Shown: positions 27,823 to 37,961, numbered from the stretch's first letter. The stretch: 64,000 nucleotides of DNA from M269 sp964640795 (GCA_964640795.1 CAZXIN010000001.1:309598-373597), one strand, 5' to 3'. The notes: generated by a model not told the origin, from the sequence alone. Program-made: numbers and translations.

Positions 27823-28657
27823 TTAACTGCCAGTTGTAGTCATACTTAATTTTACCATTAAAGTCATCGAGCTTTGCTTCGAGTTCGGATGAGGCATAAT
27901 TATAGATATGCTCTAAAACAGCTTCTTCGCTACCGCCAAAATCAGAGCCAAACCAATCATAAATACTTGATAAAGTGAGTTCGTTACCTTGGAAATTAAC
28001 TCCTTTACTATGATTAATGAAATCTTCGGCAGCAATTTCCAATTGGTCTTCAAGGTTATCCGCAGTTAACGCTTGAGGCTGTAAATTAGGGCAGCCTAGG
28101 CTGGCACAATTTACTGCGTAGTGAACACGGTTTTCACCAAAAATAGGTCTCAGCACACCGTGTTCAATGTTATTCAATGTCATTTCCTGACCATCGATCT
28201 TGACAACTACATCATCCCAAGGACCTAAATTAACAACACTGCCAATCTCTTTAATACTTTTTACTGGGTAATCATCGAGTATCAGATTAATGGTGACTGC
28301 ATTATATAAGTTGACCCAAAAAGCAAACTGTTCATCTTGATTCAATGTCGCTGGGCTAACTTCTTGTAAGTCGTCGATATAATTTTCTAACATAGCTTTG
28401 TCATCGTCGCTGACCTTGCCATATCGGAAGAGGGTATGTCCTGATTTATCACTCTTAACTAAATAGCTATCAAGTATCTTCTGCCAAACTGAATGATCGA
28501 TTTGTGTATCACTGCTAAGAGAGTGCTGTTCAAAAGTTGGGTTGGCATGTGCAGTGCGTGCTTGCCATAAGTGATAAACATGAACAACGGCAACAATGGC
28601 CAATACCTTACCCATTAACATCAAAGTCATGTAAGGAGAGCGAAGATAATTCATCAT
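27800..28657 (-). CDS. DUF547 protein with N-terminal membrane anchor
   Basis: 285 residues. An N-terminal hydrophobic segment (about 12-30) serves as a signal or anchor. The rest carries DUF547 signatures: FWVNLYNAVTINLILDDYPV, the HYAVNCASLGCPNL motif with conserved Cys and His, and a YDWFGSDFGG block. DUF547 is proposed to have a papain-like/transglutaminase fold. It lies 4 bases after the GT2 gene in a run of envelope-glycan type genes. Confidence 0.8.
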   Translation of the reverse strand: MMNYLRSPYMTLMLMGKVLAIVAVVHVYHLWQARTAHANPTFEQHSLSSDTQIDHSVWQKILDSYLVKSDKSGHTLFRYGKVSDDDKAMLENYIDDLQEVSPATLNQDEQFAFWVNLYNAVTINLILDDYPVKSIKEIGSVVNLGPWDDVVVKIDGQEMTLNNIEHGVLRPIFGENRVHYAVNCASLGCPNLQPQALTADNLEDQLEIAAEDFINHSKGVNFQGNELTLSSIYDWFGSDFGGSEEAVLEHIYNYASSELEAKLDDFNGKIKYDYNWQLNDAAIEE

Positions 28658-28661
28658 GTGT

Positions 28662-29411
28662 TTACTCCTGCATATTCGCAGTTATATAGCTGGCTTGTTG
28701 CCACCTAAGTTTAAATATTGTGCCTAAAATACCTTTACCAGCACCAATGGTGCCTTTAACAGTGCCACTGATCTTAGACTGGCCAATGCGCACTTTACTG
28801 TCAGCGGGAAACTCTGACATGGCATAGCCGTATTGAATGGCTTTAATTTGCATTTCTACGGTCCAACCAAACGCTTTGTCTTGCATACTTATACGCTTTA
28901 AGGTCTGCGTACGTATGGCTCTAAATGGACCGAGATCACTTATTTTATATTCCCAAAACCAATGAATTAATTTCGCTGCTAACCAGTTACCGAACCTCTG
29001 AGGGATGGTCAATGCACCAGGCTGCATGGTACCAAGCACTCGAGACCCTATGGCAACATCAAGGCCTTGACTAATACCTTCTAGCATCGGTATTGCGTCG
29101 GTTATCTGGCATGAATCATCGCCATCGACAAAGAGAACAATGTCACAGTCGGGTAATGCCTCGATAGCTGTTAGGCAGGCTTGCCCATACCCCATGCGAG
29201 GCTCTTTAACGACTATTGCTCCTTGTGACTCGGCAACTTCTGCTGTTTTATCAGTCGAGCCGTTATCGCACACGATGATATGATCAACGATTGTTTGATC
29301 TTCGCCATCGCAATGCAACGACAACTGATTTAAGCCATCTACCACTCTCCCGATCGCTTTTTCTTCATCAAGCGCTGGAATAATGGCAACTACTTTTAGC
29401 TCTTTATACAT
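28662..29411 (-). CDS. Family 2 glycosyltransferase (dolichyl-phosphate-mannose synthase-like)
   Basis: About 249 residues from the Met at 29411, chosen because a purine-rich GGAAAAAGAG precedes it; the frame reaches 29447, overlapping the upstream gene. GT-A motifs: VVAIIPALDEEKAIG, VCDNGSTDKTAEVAESQGA, and FVDGDDSC (DxD). It lacks C-terminal membrane helices. The family transfers a sugar from a nucleotide donor to polyprenyl phosphate. This could supply the lipid-linked donor for the GT-C-like membrane protein at 31797. Confidence 0.8.
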   Translation of the reverse strand: MYKELKVVAIIPALDEEKAIGRVVDGLNQLSLHCDGEDQTIVDHIIVCDNGSTDKTAEVAESQGAIVVKEPRMGYGQACLTAIEALPDCDIVLFVDGDDSCQITDAIPMLEGISQGLDVAIGSRVLGTMQPGALTIPQRFGNWLAAKLIHWFWEYKISDLGPFRAIRTQTLKRISMQDKAFGWTVEMQIKAIQYGYAMSEFPADSKVRIGQSKISGTVKGTIGAGKGILGTIFKLRWQQASYITANMQE

Positions 29412-29424
29412 CTCTTTTTCCGTT

Positions 29425-31779
29425 TTACGAAATAACCTTAACGTCAATTCTTTCAGCCATCTGCACTGGGCTAGCAGCTAGTTTATCGGTACGAACAGTT
29501 TCTCCGGTTTTACGATCAATCTCACCAAAGCTTAAGACGCCTGTTGGACAAGTTGAAACGCAGGCAGAGCAACGAACACATTGAGGATCTTCCATTGGCT
29601 TGCCTTTATTAGCAAAAGCCATTACATCAATGCCTTGGTGACAAACGCTCGTACAGGCATTACAACTGATGCATTTGTTTTTGTCTGAGAAAATTCTAAA
29701 TCGACTGAAACGAGCATAAATATGCATCAAAGAAGCGAGAGGGCATGCAAATCGACACCATGTTCGGCCAGAAAACTTGAAGTACAAGCCTACACCCAGA
29801 ATACCGCCTAATAATATGTCGACTATCCACTTCCAACTGATCGGGTTAACGGTCGCGCCAGAGCTATTTTTACCTTCAAGTAGCATGGCAAAACTCTTGT
29901 TCATCCAACTTTCTGGTGAGATCCAAGCACCAATGCGTATGGCTAGCATCACGAAGGCAATCACTAATATGGCTTGTCCTAGCATGTTGAGTTTGTTCCA
30001 GCCAGGCCCATGTGGCATTTTGTGACGTTGTGTATCACCCATAGTTTCAGCAAGTGCACCACAGGAACAAATCCATCCGCAATAGGCTCCTTTACCCCAT
30101 TTAATGACGATAAAAGGGATAATGACAAAGGTTTGAATAATGCTAATCACAATCCAAGTGTATAGTGGATCACCTGTCATAGGGTTGGAACTAAATACGT
30201 TCCAAACACTCAGTGGCCAAGCCAATATAAACCCGTAGGCATGCCAATAGGCGCGTGGATGTCCCCAATCTGGCCAATTGTGTGCGGCTAAGTCTGCCAC
30301 CGAAATATAGCTAGGGAATAAATGGTCAGCGATAGTTTTACCTATGCCCGCATCGTATGCACCTAAATAACCCATCCAAGGAAGGAAAATCTCTGGTAGT
30401 AGAAAGAGTGGGAATAGTTGAACGAGGAAGAGTGTCCACGTCTGTCTTGTAACATAGGGTGTGTTCCGCCTTTTTACTCTGCGCCAACCAAAGTAACCGA
30501 TGGCACTTGTATACAGTAACGTGTAATAGAATGAGCGACTCTTCATCGAGGTTGCTAACACACCAATCAAACCTGTACGGTCATTAACTTGTGATTCCCA
30601 CCAACTGTTAATACCGGCTAACCAGTTTGGCATGGCATCAGGAAAGCTAGTTGAACCCCAAATGCTGTTCAAGAAACCAAAATTTTTCCAATCATAAAGA
30701 GCGATGGCGAAGGCGATAAAAGCGGCGAACCAAATCCAGCCACTAAAGGTACTTTCTCCCGTAATTGGGATGCCACTTCTACGGAAGAAGTCCAGTGGAG
30801 CTTCACGACCAATCAGAGATAGAACGACATCATTTTTTAGATCTTTTGACTCGCCTTTTGAATCTTTAATCGAGACTTGAGCTTCATCTATTTTAGTCAC
30901 ATGTGAAGCCATTTCGAGCTGGATTTTACCGTTTTTTGCTAATGACTCCACTTGTTCAATATTGTCAGCTTTGGGGCGATTGAATTCAGGCTTGCGATAC
31001 GAGAGAGTAACGTTAGCGCCTGCTTCAGATGTCGCTACAGCTGCTTCTAGCGCACTGTCACCACCACCAATAATGAGTAAGTCTTTATTCGCATATTCTT
31101 TAGGGTCATGAAGTCGGTTGACGACTTTATCTTGATCAAACCCTGGAATATCCAGTTTGCGGAAGTTACCAGAGCGACCAATAGCAATAACAACACGATG
31201 TGTTTTTAAGTTATCAGCTTCATCAAGCACAACTTCAATGTGATCACGTTTCTTCGAGATGTGTGATGCTGAGGCAATTGTTGGTTCAATTTGCGCCTCT
31301 TTTGCCATTGTTTGTAAATGTTCCAATAACGACTCTTTGACAGAAACGTCCGCTTCAAACTTAATTTTACCGACCGGATTTAGATCTGTCGGGTATGTAT
31401 AAATTGGCTTACCTTTAGGGAAGTTAGCAATGGTAGAAAATGGCTCACTTGCTTCCAGCATGACAAAGTTTAAGCCTTGCTCTTGTGCTTCAAGTGCCGC
31501 TGCATAACCACTGACACCGCCGCCGATGATGACTAAATCAGTGACATCTTCGGCCTCCTTTCTGGCTTTAAAACTCTGCTCCTCTACAATGTGCTTTATC
31601 GCTTTCGCACCAGAGTCTGACGAAAATTTTAACAGCGGGATACCTGTTAAATCACCGACTATGTAAGCACCATCAATAGCTGTACTGCCATTGGCATTGA
31701 GTAAAGGTAGCTTTTCTGGAATGCCCGCAGGCCACTGACCGTGAAGCCAATAGGTATAACGTTTTATAGCTCCTAACAT
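29425..31779 (-). CDS. FAD/NAD(P) oxidoreductase fused to 4Fe-4S membrane domain
   Basis: A multi-domain redox protein of about 784 residues, starting at ATG 31779 because GGAGA precedes it; the frame continues to 31920 but would overlap its neighbour. The N-terminal third is a thioredoxin-reductase/flavin monooxygenase-like domain with two Rossmann motifs (LVIIGGGVSGYAAALEA and LLIIGGGDSALEAA). The middle has several membrane helices. The C-terminus is NosR/NapH/CcoG-like, with CGWICSCG, CRFACP and two 4Fe-4S motifs (CISCNACTSVC and CVRCSACVSTC). It probably moves electrons from NAD(P)H through the membrane to an unknown acceptor. Its place between glycosyltransferase genes is notable. Confidence 0.8.
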   Translation of the reverse strand: MLGAIKRYTYWLHGQWPAGIPEKLPLLNANGSTAIDGAYIVGDLTGIPLLKFSSDSGAKAIKHIVEEQSFKARKEAEDVTDLVIIGGGVSGYAAALEAQEQGLNFVMLEASEPFSTIANFPKGKPIYTYPTDLNPVGKIKFEADVSVKESLLEHLQTMAKEAQIEPTIASASHISKKRDHIEVVLDEADNLKTHRVVIAIGRSGNFRKLDIPGFDQDKVVNRLHDPKEYANKDLLIIGGGDSALEAAVATSEAGANVTLSYRKPEFNRPKADNIEQVESLAKNGKIQLEMASHVTKIDEAQVSIKDSKGESKDLKNDVVLSLIGREAPLDFFRRSGIPITGESTFSGWIWFAAFIAFAIALYDWKNFGFLNSIWGSTSFPDAMPNWLAGINSWWESQVNDRTGLIGVLATSMKSRSFYYTLLYTSAIGYFGWRRVKRRNTPYVTRQTWTLFLVQLFPLFLLPEIFLPWMGYLGAYDAGIGKTIADHLFPSYISVADLAAHNWPDWGHPRAYWHAYGFILAWPLSVWNVFSSNPMTGDPLYTWIVISIIQTFVIIPFIVIKWGKGAYCGWICSCGALAETMGDTQRHKMPHGPGWNKLNMLGQAILVIAFVMLAIRIGAWISPESWMNKSFAMLLEGKNSSGATVNPISWKWIVDILLGGILGVGLYFKFSGRTWCRFACPLASLMHIYARFSRFRIFSDKNKCISCNACTSVCHQGIDVMAFANKGKPMEDPQCVRCSACVSTCPTGVLSFGEIDRKTGETVRTDKLAASPVQMAERIDVKVIS

Positions 31780-31796
31780 AAAGTCTCCGATGACAA

Positions 31797-33209
31797 CTAA
31801 GTTAATAATGCTTTGGTTGAATTGTCTAAAGGGGTCTCTTGTTTTTGGAAAAACAAGTAAGCAAAACTTAACGACAAACCTATAGCAATTAATGACAGAG
31901 GCCAAATTGCAGGACTCCATTCATGACAACAAGCCCACTTTCCCAGTACCTCATAGGTCAATGGCATAAGACCTAACCACACCAGCAAGGGTAAGTTAGG
32001 TGATAATGCAACTAGCAAAGCTAGTGGTGCCAGGTACCAAGAGTAGACTACTGGGCTAAAAAAGAGAGGTAAGCACAAAGCCACTTGAATGGCGATAATG
32101 CTCTTCTGATCTAGCACTGTTTTGCTTTTAGACCAGGTCATTAAACAAATGATGCTAAAGCCCACAAACAGTATTAGAGATGTTATCAGTGCTAGACGAG
32201 GTAAACTAAGTTGTTGTTCTAACCAATAGAAATAAGGGGAGCCAAAGCGGAACTTTTCGAAGAACACACCAATACTGCCAATTGGGGTTAAGCCTAAAGC
32301 AAAGCTTAATCCATAGCCCAATATAACGGTACTCAATGCGGCAAAGCTGAGATAAAACGCCTGCTTAAATGACGATTTAGAAAGCCCGACAACTAAAGGT
32401 GCTAATAGGACAATAGGCAAGAGCTTAGTCAATGTACCTAGCCCAATAAAAATACCCGAATAAAGTAAGTACTTAGGGGATTCAACCGTCTGTTTTTTAT
32501 AGGTTACTAGTGCCCATAAGGCGAGTGCTATAAACAAAGTAGAGAAAGCATCGACATGCACACCGACACCGCTCTCAAGTATCAATATAGGAGATAATGC
32601 AACCAAGCTTATGTGTTGAAGCTTGCCCATCTTTTTTAAGATGCAGATGCTAATATAAAGGCTTGCTAAGCTGGCTAGTATAATGAATATTTTCCAAGCA
32701 ACTTGTGCCAGTTCAGGACCAAAGTATGCAGCAGCGGTAAATAAACCCAGCGCTAATGGTGGGTATAATGTGGCATATTTAGCGTGTTCAATCGGTGGAG
32801 CCCATTGTCCAATCGCATCAGCAAGTCGTATGTCATTATGGCTTATTGTGTATGGGTCTAAGCCAATAGACGCTATATACCCATCGAATAAGTAACGTTC
32901 AACATCATTGGACGTATAGGGGGCAATAGGAAATAAGAGGATACGTGCAACAACGGCAATAAAGAGTAAGGCTTTATAATCGCCTAGAATTTGTGATTTT
33001 GGCCCCCAATACCAAACAGCAAGCATAGCAATAAACAACAATGAAAATTGACTAGTAACTATAGCGCCTAGATAAGCTTGAATGGCTTGGCCGCTTTGCT
33101 GGAAAACGAATTCAGCGAAAAAACTCCCAAACACCGACATTAATGCAATACCTAAGGCTAATGCGTAGTGCCGGTTCTGCATGTTGATACTTGGATGCTT
33201 TATCATCAC
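31797..33209 (-). CDS. Polytopic membrane protein, probable GT-C glycosyltransferase
   Basis: 470 residues with about 11-13 membrane helices. The first periplasmic loop contains TSNDVERYLFDGY, an acidic D-x-E type motif that is the usual catalytic signature of GT-C glycosyltransferases (DUF2029/mannosyltransferase type). It follows the CesA-like GT2 by 3 bases, so the genes are surely co-transcribed. It may use a polyprenyl-phosphate sugar made by the GT2 at 28662. Substrate unknown. Confidence 0.7.
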   Translation of the reverse strand: MMIKHPSINMQNRHYALALGIALMSVFGSFFAEFVFQQSGQAIQAYLGAIVTSQFSLLFIAMLAVWYWGPKSQILGDYKALLFIAVVARILLFPIAPYTSNDVERYLFDGYIASIGLDPYTISHNDIRLADAIGQWAPPIEHAKYATLYPPLALGLFTAAAYFGPELAQVAWKIFIILASLASLYISICILKKMGKLQHISLVALSPILILESGVGVHVDAFSTLFIALALWALVTYKKQTVESPKYLLYSGIFIGLGTLTKLLPIVLLAPLVVGLSKSSFKQAFYLSFAALSTVILGYGLSFALGLTPIGSIGVFFEKFRFGSPYFYWLEQQLSLPRLALITSLILFVGFSIICLMTWSKSKTVLDQKSIIAIQVALCLPLFFSPVVYSWYLAPLALLVALSPNLPLLVWLGLMPLTYEVLGKWACCHEWSPAIWPLSLIAIGLSLSFAYLFFQKQETPLDNSTKALLT

Positions 33210-33211
33210 AC

Positions 33212-34693
33212 TTAAGAGTTTAACGAAAGCTGATTGCGAAGGTTAGATACCGCTGTTGTCATGAATCCAATAATCAACAGTATGAGAAACGGGGTCATAA
33301 ACCATATTTGGTTATGTATAGCCCATGCGAGTACGACACAATAAACAAGTGAAAGTAAAAATTCGACAGCGGCACTTTTGGGGAGAACAACTTGATAGAA
33401 TTGTTGCGAAATGGTCAGTGGCTGTACTTTTTCTCGTGTTGCTTTTTCACCGCTTTTTGGTGTTCTAACAAATTCACTTTGCTGACCGCGTAAAGCCTCT
33501 ATCCCAGCTCTAGCGTTATTAAACGCTAATTGTATGCCAACCAGCATTAAACCTGGAATATGAGACAACGCTCGACGTTTTGAGTGATTTAGTGCGATTT
33601 GTCCAAAGTATAAATAAACAAGGTGTCCGCCTGTAGCTAACATCAAGAAAGGTAAATCTAGCCAGAACATGAAGGTAATATCATAGATCTCACGGACGAC
33701 GATACTTGGAATGAGTAAAAAGATAGTATCTAGTAATACCACTAAATAAGATAAGTTATTGGCTAAATGGAAGGTCGCTTCTAGTTTTTTGCTCAACCCA
33801 AAACGGCTGCGCCAAACAGTCCCGAGCATTTTCAGCATCACTTGAATGCCACCTTTTGCCCATCGATGTTGTTGGCTTCTAAACGCATTCATGTTGGCAG
33901 GTAACTCGCCTGGGCATGAAACCTTATTGAGGTACAACATGTTCCAGCCTTTCATTTGTGCCCTGTAACTTAAATCCAAATCTTCGGTGAGCGTATCACC
34001 TTGCCAATGACCTGAATCGACAATGGCAGACGTGCGCCATAACCCTGCTGTACCATTAAAGTTAAACAGCTTGTTGCTGGCATAACGTACTTGTTGTTCT
34101 ATAGCAAAGTGCGAATCTAAAATAATCGCTTGTGCTTCAGTAAAACGACTACTGAATCGATTGATATGCTCCCAACGCATTTGAACCATACCCACTGAAC
34201 TGTCAGTGAAATGGTGGATACAATCTTTAATCGTTGATGGTGAAGGTATGAAGTCGGCGTCAAAAATGGCTATGAACTCGCCTGTTGCCGATTCCATTGC
34301 ATCTTTTAAAGCCCCTGCTTTGAATCCTTTGCGGTTGGTTCGATGCACATGCTCAATATTAATCCCTTCTTTTTGGTAATGCACAACACGTTGAGCAACG
34401 ATCTCTTTTGTGTTGTCTGTTGAGTCATCAACAACCTGAATTTGCAATTTATCTTTGGGATATTCGAAATTGGCGCATGCTTCAATGATTCTTTCTGCAA
34501 CAAATTTTTCATTGAACAGAGGAATTTGAACAGTAACCTGTGGCAGCTCTTCAAATTCTTGTGTGACGGTTGGGCGAATGGTTTTGTAACGCATCCACCG
34601 ATAAACCATTGAAAGCCTATGCAAACCAAAGAGCGAGAGCATAAGCAACATGAAGAAATGTGCACCTAGAATAGCTGCGCCAACAATCGACAT
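33212..34693 (-). CDS. Cellulose-synthase-like family 2 glycosyltransferase
   Basis: 493 residues: one N-terminal membrane helix, a cytoplasmic GT-A domain and four or so C-terminal helices. Motifs of processive GT2 enzymes are present: VTVQIPLFNE, VVDDSTDNT, FDADF (DxD), TEDLDLSYR (TED) and QQHRWAKGG (QxxRW). This is the CesA/CsgA-like layout of enzymes making beta-linked glucans or glucomannans across the inner membrane. It sits 3 bases after the outer-membrane barrel gene. There is no PilZ domain or BcsB partner, so the product is not ordinary cellulose. Confidence 0.85.
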   Translation of the reverse strand: MSIVGAAILGAHFFMLLMLSLFGLHRLSMVYRWMRYKTIRPTVTQEFEELPQVTVQIPLFNEKFVAERIIEACANFEYPKDKLQIQVVDDSTDNTKEIVAQRVVHYQKEGINIEHVHRTNRKGFKAGALKDAMESATGEFIAIFDADFIPSPSTIKDCIHHFTDSSVGMVQMRWEHINRFSSRFTEAQAIILDSHFAIEQQVRYASNKLFNFNGTAGLWRTSAIVDSGHWQGDTLTEDLDLSYRAQMKGWNMLYLNKVSCPGELPANMNAFRSQQHRWAKGGIQVMLKMLGTVWRSRFGLSKKLEATFHLANNLSYLVVLLDTIFLLIPSIVVREIYDITFMFWLDLPFLMLATGGHLVYLYFGQIALNHSKRRALSHIPGLMLVGIQLAFNNARAGIEALRGQQSEFVRTPKSGEKATREKVQPLTISQQFYQVVLPKSAAVEFLLSLVYCVVLAWAIHNQIWFMTPFLILLIIGFMTTAVSNLRNQLSLNS

Positions 34694-34696
34694 AAT

Positions 34697-35563
34697 TTAA
34701 AAGACCCTTGTAAGACCCAATTGTAGAGAGTCACCATCTAGTGTGTTATCACCGAAGACATCTTGCGTGAAGGTCAGTTCGAGGCCCCAGCGAGTTTCGC
34801 CTGATGGCCTTGCTGGACCAAAGTTATAACCCATTGTTAACTCCCATCGACCTACATCAAATGCTAATGGTGTAGAAAGGTTGCCATTAAGGTCAGTAAC
34901 CCCGTCATTTGCATTATCTGCGCTTTCGATACCATCAAGCTTAGTGCGGAAGTATACATTATCGTTGAATGAAAAGCCGTATTCAACTAAGTACCTAATT
35001 TCGTCTGAAGGATCTTCTGCTCTGAAGCGGTAGCCAAGCTCAAGACCGAAGTAGCCGTACTTGTTAAGACTCTTACCTATGAGTACTCGCCCTTCATAAT
35101 CAAGCTGACCATTACCTAGTGGCAATGCATCATCTTCGTCATACAGGTAGGGTAGCTTAACTAAAAAAGATGTAGATAGTACGAAAGGGTCTGCTTGCCA
35201 TTGGTAGCGAAGACCAATTTCAACATCACCAAGACCATCATTAGACGTTGTGTTGTTGCTTGCGTCTGTTTGTTCGATATCCTGATATAACACAGAGCCA
35301 TAAATAGCGGTTTTATTACCTAAACCATATTCCCCGTAGAACGAAATATTGTCGCCATCAAACTCGCGAAAGTCAGGGTTATCACCAAAGAAGTCAGTTG
35401 CATTGAAGGACGTGGCACCATACTTGGTATAACCCTCACCTTTAGCTGCAACCCAAGCACCTGCATTGGCTAATTGGGGAATGAAAGAGGCGCATAATGC
35501 GGCTCCGAGAATCCATTGTTTAGATGAAGCTGCTGTCCCTTGAGTTTGATTGGCTTTTGTCAT
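34697..35563 (-). CDS. Outer-membrane beta-barrel protein
   Basis: 288 residues with a signal peptide (cleavage near ANA-GAW) and alternating aromatic/hydrophobic strands, ending in LGLTRVF, the terminal Phe that the BAM machinery recognises. Acidic loops such as DNPDFREFDGDN are typical of exposed or calcium-binding turns. It heads the minus-strand envelope operon, consistent with a pore or a glycan-binding partner for the GT2 downstream. No named family is claimed. Confidence 0.7.
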   Translation of the reverse strand: MTKANQTQGTAASSKQWILGAALCASFIPQLANAGAWVAAKGEGYTKYGATSFNATDFFGDNPDFREFDGDNISFYGEYGLGNKTAIYGSVLYQDIEQTDASNNTTSNDGLGDVEIGLRYQWQADPFVLSTSFLVKLPYLYDEDDALPLGNGQLDYEGRVLIGKSLNKYGYFGLELGYRFRAEDPSDEIRYLVEYGFSFNDNVYFRTKLDGIESADNANDGVTDLNGNLSTPLAFDVGRWELTMGYNFGPARPSGETRWGLELTFTQDVFGDNTLDGDSLQLGLTRVF

Positions 35564-35783
35564 CGTTTGTTAACCTGTGTTTTATTGAATGGTATCGACA
35601 AGGACTTGTTCTTAGTTTTTCACCTCGCCAGAGTGATGCGAACATTAGTTTGAAGAATGACCTATTTCAACGAAGCCAGACCGAAAAAAGGAAAACGTTA
35701 GTGGTTCGTGATATCTATGTTAGAGTCGTTTTGAGAATGATCTATCGTTTTGAAAATTATGATCTTTGTTACAGTTTTAAGTC

Positions 35784-36773
35784 TTAAAAATCAATTGCTT
35801 TCGCAAGTCCGTTACGTTCAGCAAGCGTTAGTAAATGCCCCGCGACAGCAACATCTTGCAATCCAATACCTGAGCTATCAAATAGCGTTATCTGCTCATC
35901 TGAAAAGCAATGATCGTTTTGTGAAATAACAGTGCCTAGCTCCGTGATACTTGATTGTTGTGGCTCGCTCGCATATTGAAATTCACCGATACGGATAGAT
36001 TGCGAATAGTTGTCACAATACAAACGAGCACGGTTAAACAGATCGATAGGGGTTTCTTGTTTTCCAGGTGCGTCACTCCCCATTGCTGATATATGTGTCC
36101 CAGGTTTTACCCAGTGAGCTTTGAACAAAGGTGAGCGGGAAGCCGTGACTGTGGTGATCAATTGCGCACTTTCTATTGCTCGTTGCGCATCGCAAACGGT
36201 TGCTACTAGCCCCTTATTGTTTAACTCATCTGCGAAGGCAGTGGCTTTCTCGTTATCGCGATTGACGATACTCACATGTCGAATATCCCTTATCTGACAT
36301 AGAGCGTCTACCTCAAACCGTGCTTGGCTACCTGCACCAAACACTGCTAAATTTTTTGCGTCGGGATTTGACAGGTAGTTGGCTGCAATAGCATTGGCCG
36401 CCGCCGTACGCATACCATTTAAAAAGTGCGCATTAATTAATGCCTTAGGAAACCCTGTAGTGTCATCAAGCAGCAACGTTGTTGAGCCATGTGATGGTAA
36501 TCCTGAAGCAGGGTTATCCGGCCAATAGGAGCCCACCTTAATGCCAAGTAACCCATCAGACATACTATTTGCTGAAGACGCACCAATAACACCTGATTTT
36601 GCTCCCATAATGGTCCCTGGATGACTGCCATGGCCTAAGACAGTCGGGAATATCTCTCCCGTTTTTGTAGCTTGAGCAATAAACGCGGTCTCGACTGCTT
36701 TGATGATCCAGTCCCAGCTGGCTAGCTGCTTAACGCTTTTTTCATCTATGATGGTAAGAGACTGGGTATTCAT
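35784..36773 (-). CDS. Ornithine cyclodeaminase/mu-crystallin family protein
   Basis: 329 residues with the family Rossmann motif LAVFGAGSQARFEVDAL and the ALINAHFLNGMRTAAANAIAA substrate block. Members convert ornithine to proline with NH3 release, reduce ketimines, or act as alanine dehydrogenases. The exact substrate cannot be read. It is 27 bases downstream of a class I/II aminotransferase on the same strand, suggesting one catabolic pathway. Proline production would feed the CarD step 14 kb away, but that link is speculation. Confidence 0.82.
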   Translation of the reverse strand: MNTQSLTIIDEKSVKQLASWDWIIKAVETAFIAQATKTGEIFPTVLGHGSHPGTIMGAKSGVIGASSANSMSDGLLGIKVGSYWPDNPASGLPSHGSTTLLLDDTTGFPKALINAHFLNGMRTAAANAIAANYLSNPDAKNLAVFGAGSQARFEVDALCQIRDIRHVSIVNRDNEKATAFADELNNKGLVATVCDAQRAIESAQLITTVTASRSPLFKAHWVKPGTHISAMGSDAPGKQETPIDLFNRARLYCDNYSQSIRIGEFQYASEPQQSSITELGTVISQNDHCFSDEQITLFDSSGIGLQDVAVAGHLLTLAERNGLAKAIDF

Positions 36774-36800
36774 CTTGTAATTCCTTAGTGAGGAGCGTGG

Positions 36801-37922
36801 TTATAGGGCGTCGAAGACATCTTGCAATCTTTCCAATGCAATTTGTGTTGATTTTAGACCGAATCCTAGACGTAAATGATTGCTTCCTGCATCAAACAAG
36901 CTTGAGGGTACTAACAAGAGTTTATAGGATTCAATCGCTCTTTGTGCAAAGGCATCAGCATTAATACCATCAGCCAATTTGAAAAAACCAGTAACTCCGC
37001 CAATTGATTCCAACCAGCTGATATGATTAGGGTTATTAGCAGCGAATTGCTGCATCAATGCAAACCCTTGCTGTCGCTGTTTGGAATTGTAAGCTAAGAC
37101 CTTGTCGGCATTTGTCATGACAGTAAAGGTGACTACTTCTGATAAAGCACTCATAAAAGCATTGCCGTAGGTGCGGCCTAGGCGAACGCTTTGCATAACT
37201 TCTTGATTCTGTGATGCAAGCCATCCAATTCTCAAGGCAGGTAACCCGTAAGCTTTGGACAGGCCACCTATAGAAACAGCTTTGCTATAGCGTGACGCAA
37301 AAGGCTTAAATGGCTTTTCTTCAGGCAACCCGAGGTAGATTTCATCCGCTATCAGCAGCGTATTGTATGTATCGCACAATCGTATTAACTGCTCACAGTA
37401 GCGCTCACTTGGCATCCATCCAGTTGGGTTGTGAGGGACATTGATAATGACAACATCCAGACCGGACTTTAGATTATCCTCTAGCTGATCAAGGCTAGGT
37501 TCCCAACCAGTTTCAGGCAAACAAAGCCAGTCTGTAACCTGACACCCCAGAGATTGAGCTGTTGCTTTTAATGGCTCGTATCCTGGGACTTGTACTAATA
37601 CTTTGCTTCCCGGTTTTAATACGGCGCTATAAAGTGATTGGATAGCACCATCAGCACCTTCTGTCAGTATTATCTCATTGGCACTGACATCAAATCGTGT
37701 TGCAACTGCTTCCCTGATTTTAAGAGAGCCTTCTGCTCCTGGGTAATGCATCGGTGTGCCAAGCAGCTCTTCCTGTAGGTTTGGATTAAGCTCAGCTACT
37801 TGAGTCATAGTAAAAGGTTCAATATAAGACCCTGCTAAACTATATTCTGCCCCAGCGGCTAAAGAACCAGACAAGTAATTTTTAAGTCGAAACCCTTGAG
37901 AAGAGTCGTTGTGTTTTGCCAT
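36801..37922 (-). CDS. Class I/II PLP-dependent aminotransferase
   Basis: About 373 residues from Met at 37922 (Met at 37931 is an alternative; the frame extends to 37961 with TTG). Fold type I motifs: EGADGAIQSLYSAVL, VPHNPTGWMPS, LLIADEIYLGL and the lysine loop SIGGLSKAYGLPALRIGW with the PLP lysine. The family includes aspartate/aromatic aminotransferases and MalY-like lyases; the substrate is unknown. It forms a likely operon with the cyclodeaminase-family gene. Confidence 0.85.
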   Translation of the reverse strand: MAKHNDSSQGFRLKNYLSGSLAAGAEYSLAGSYIEPFTMTQVAELNPNLQEELLGTPMHYPGAEGSLKIREAVATRFDVSANEIILTEGADGAIQSLYSAVLKPGSKVLVQVPGYEPLKATAQSLGCQVTDWLCLPETGWEPSLDQLEDNLKSGLDVVIINVPHNPTGWMPSERYCEQLIRLCDTYNTLLIADEIYLGLPEEKPFKPFASRYSKAVSIGGLSKAYGLPALRIGWLASQNQEVMQSVRLGRTYGNAFMSALSEVVTFTVMTNADKVLAYNSKQRQQGFALMQQFAANNPNHISWLESIGGVTGFFKLADGINADAFAQRAIESYKLLLVPSSLFDAGSNHLRLGFGLKSTQIALERLQDVFDAL

Positions 37923-37961
37923 AAAAGTCATGATAAGAAACCAATCGGACAGATGAATCAA

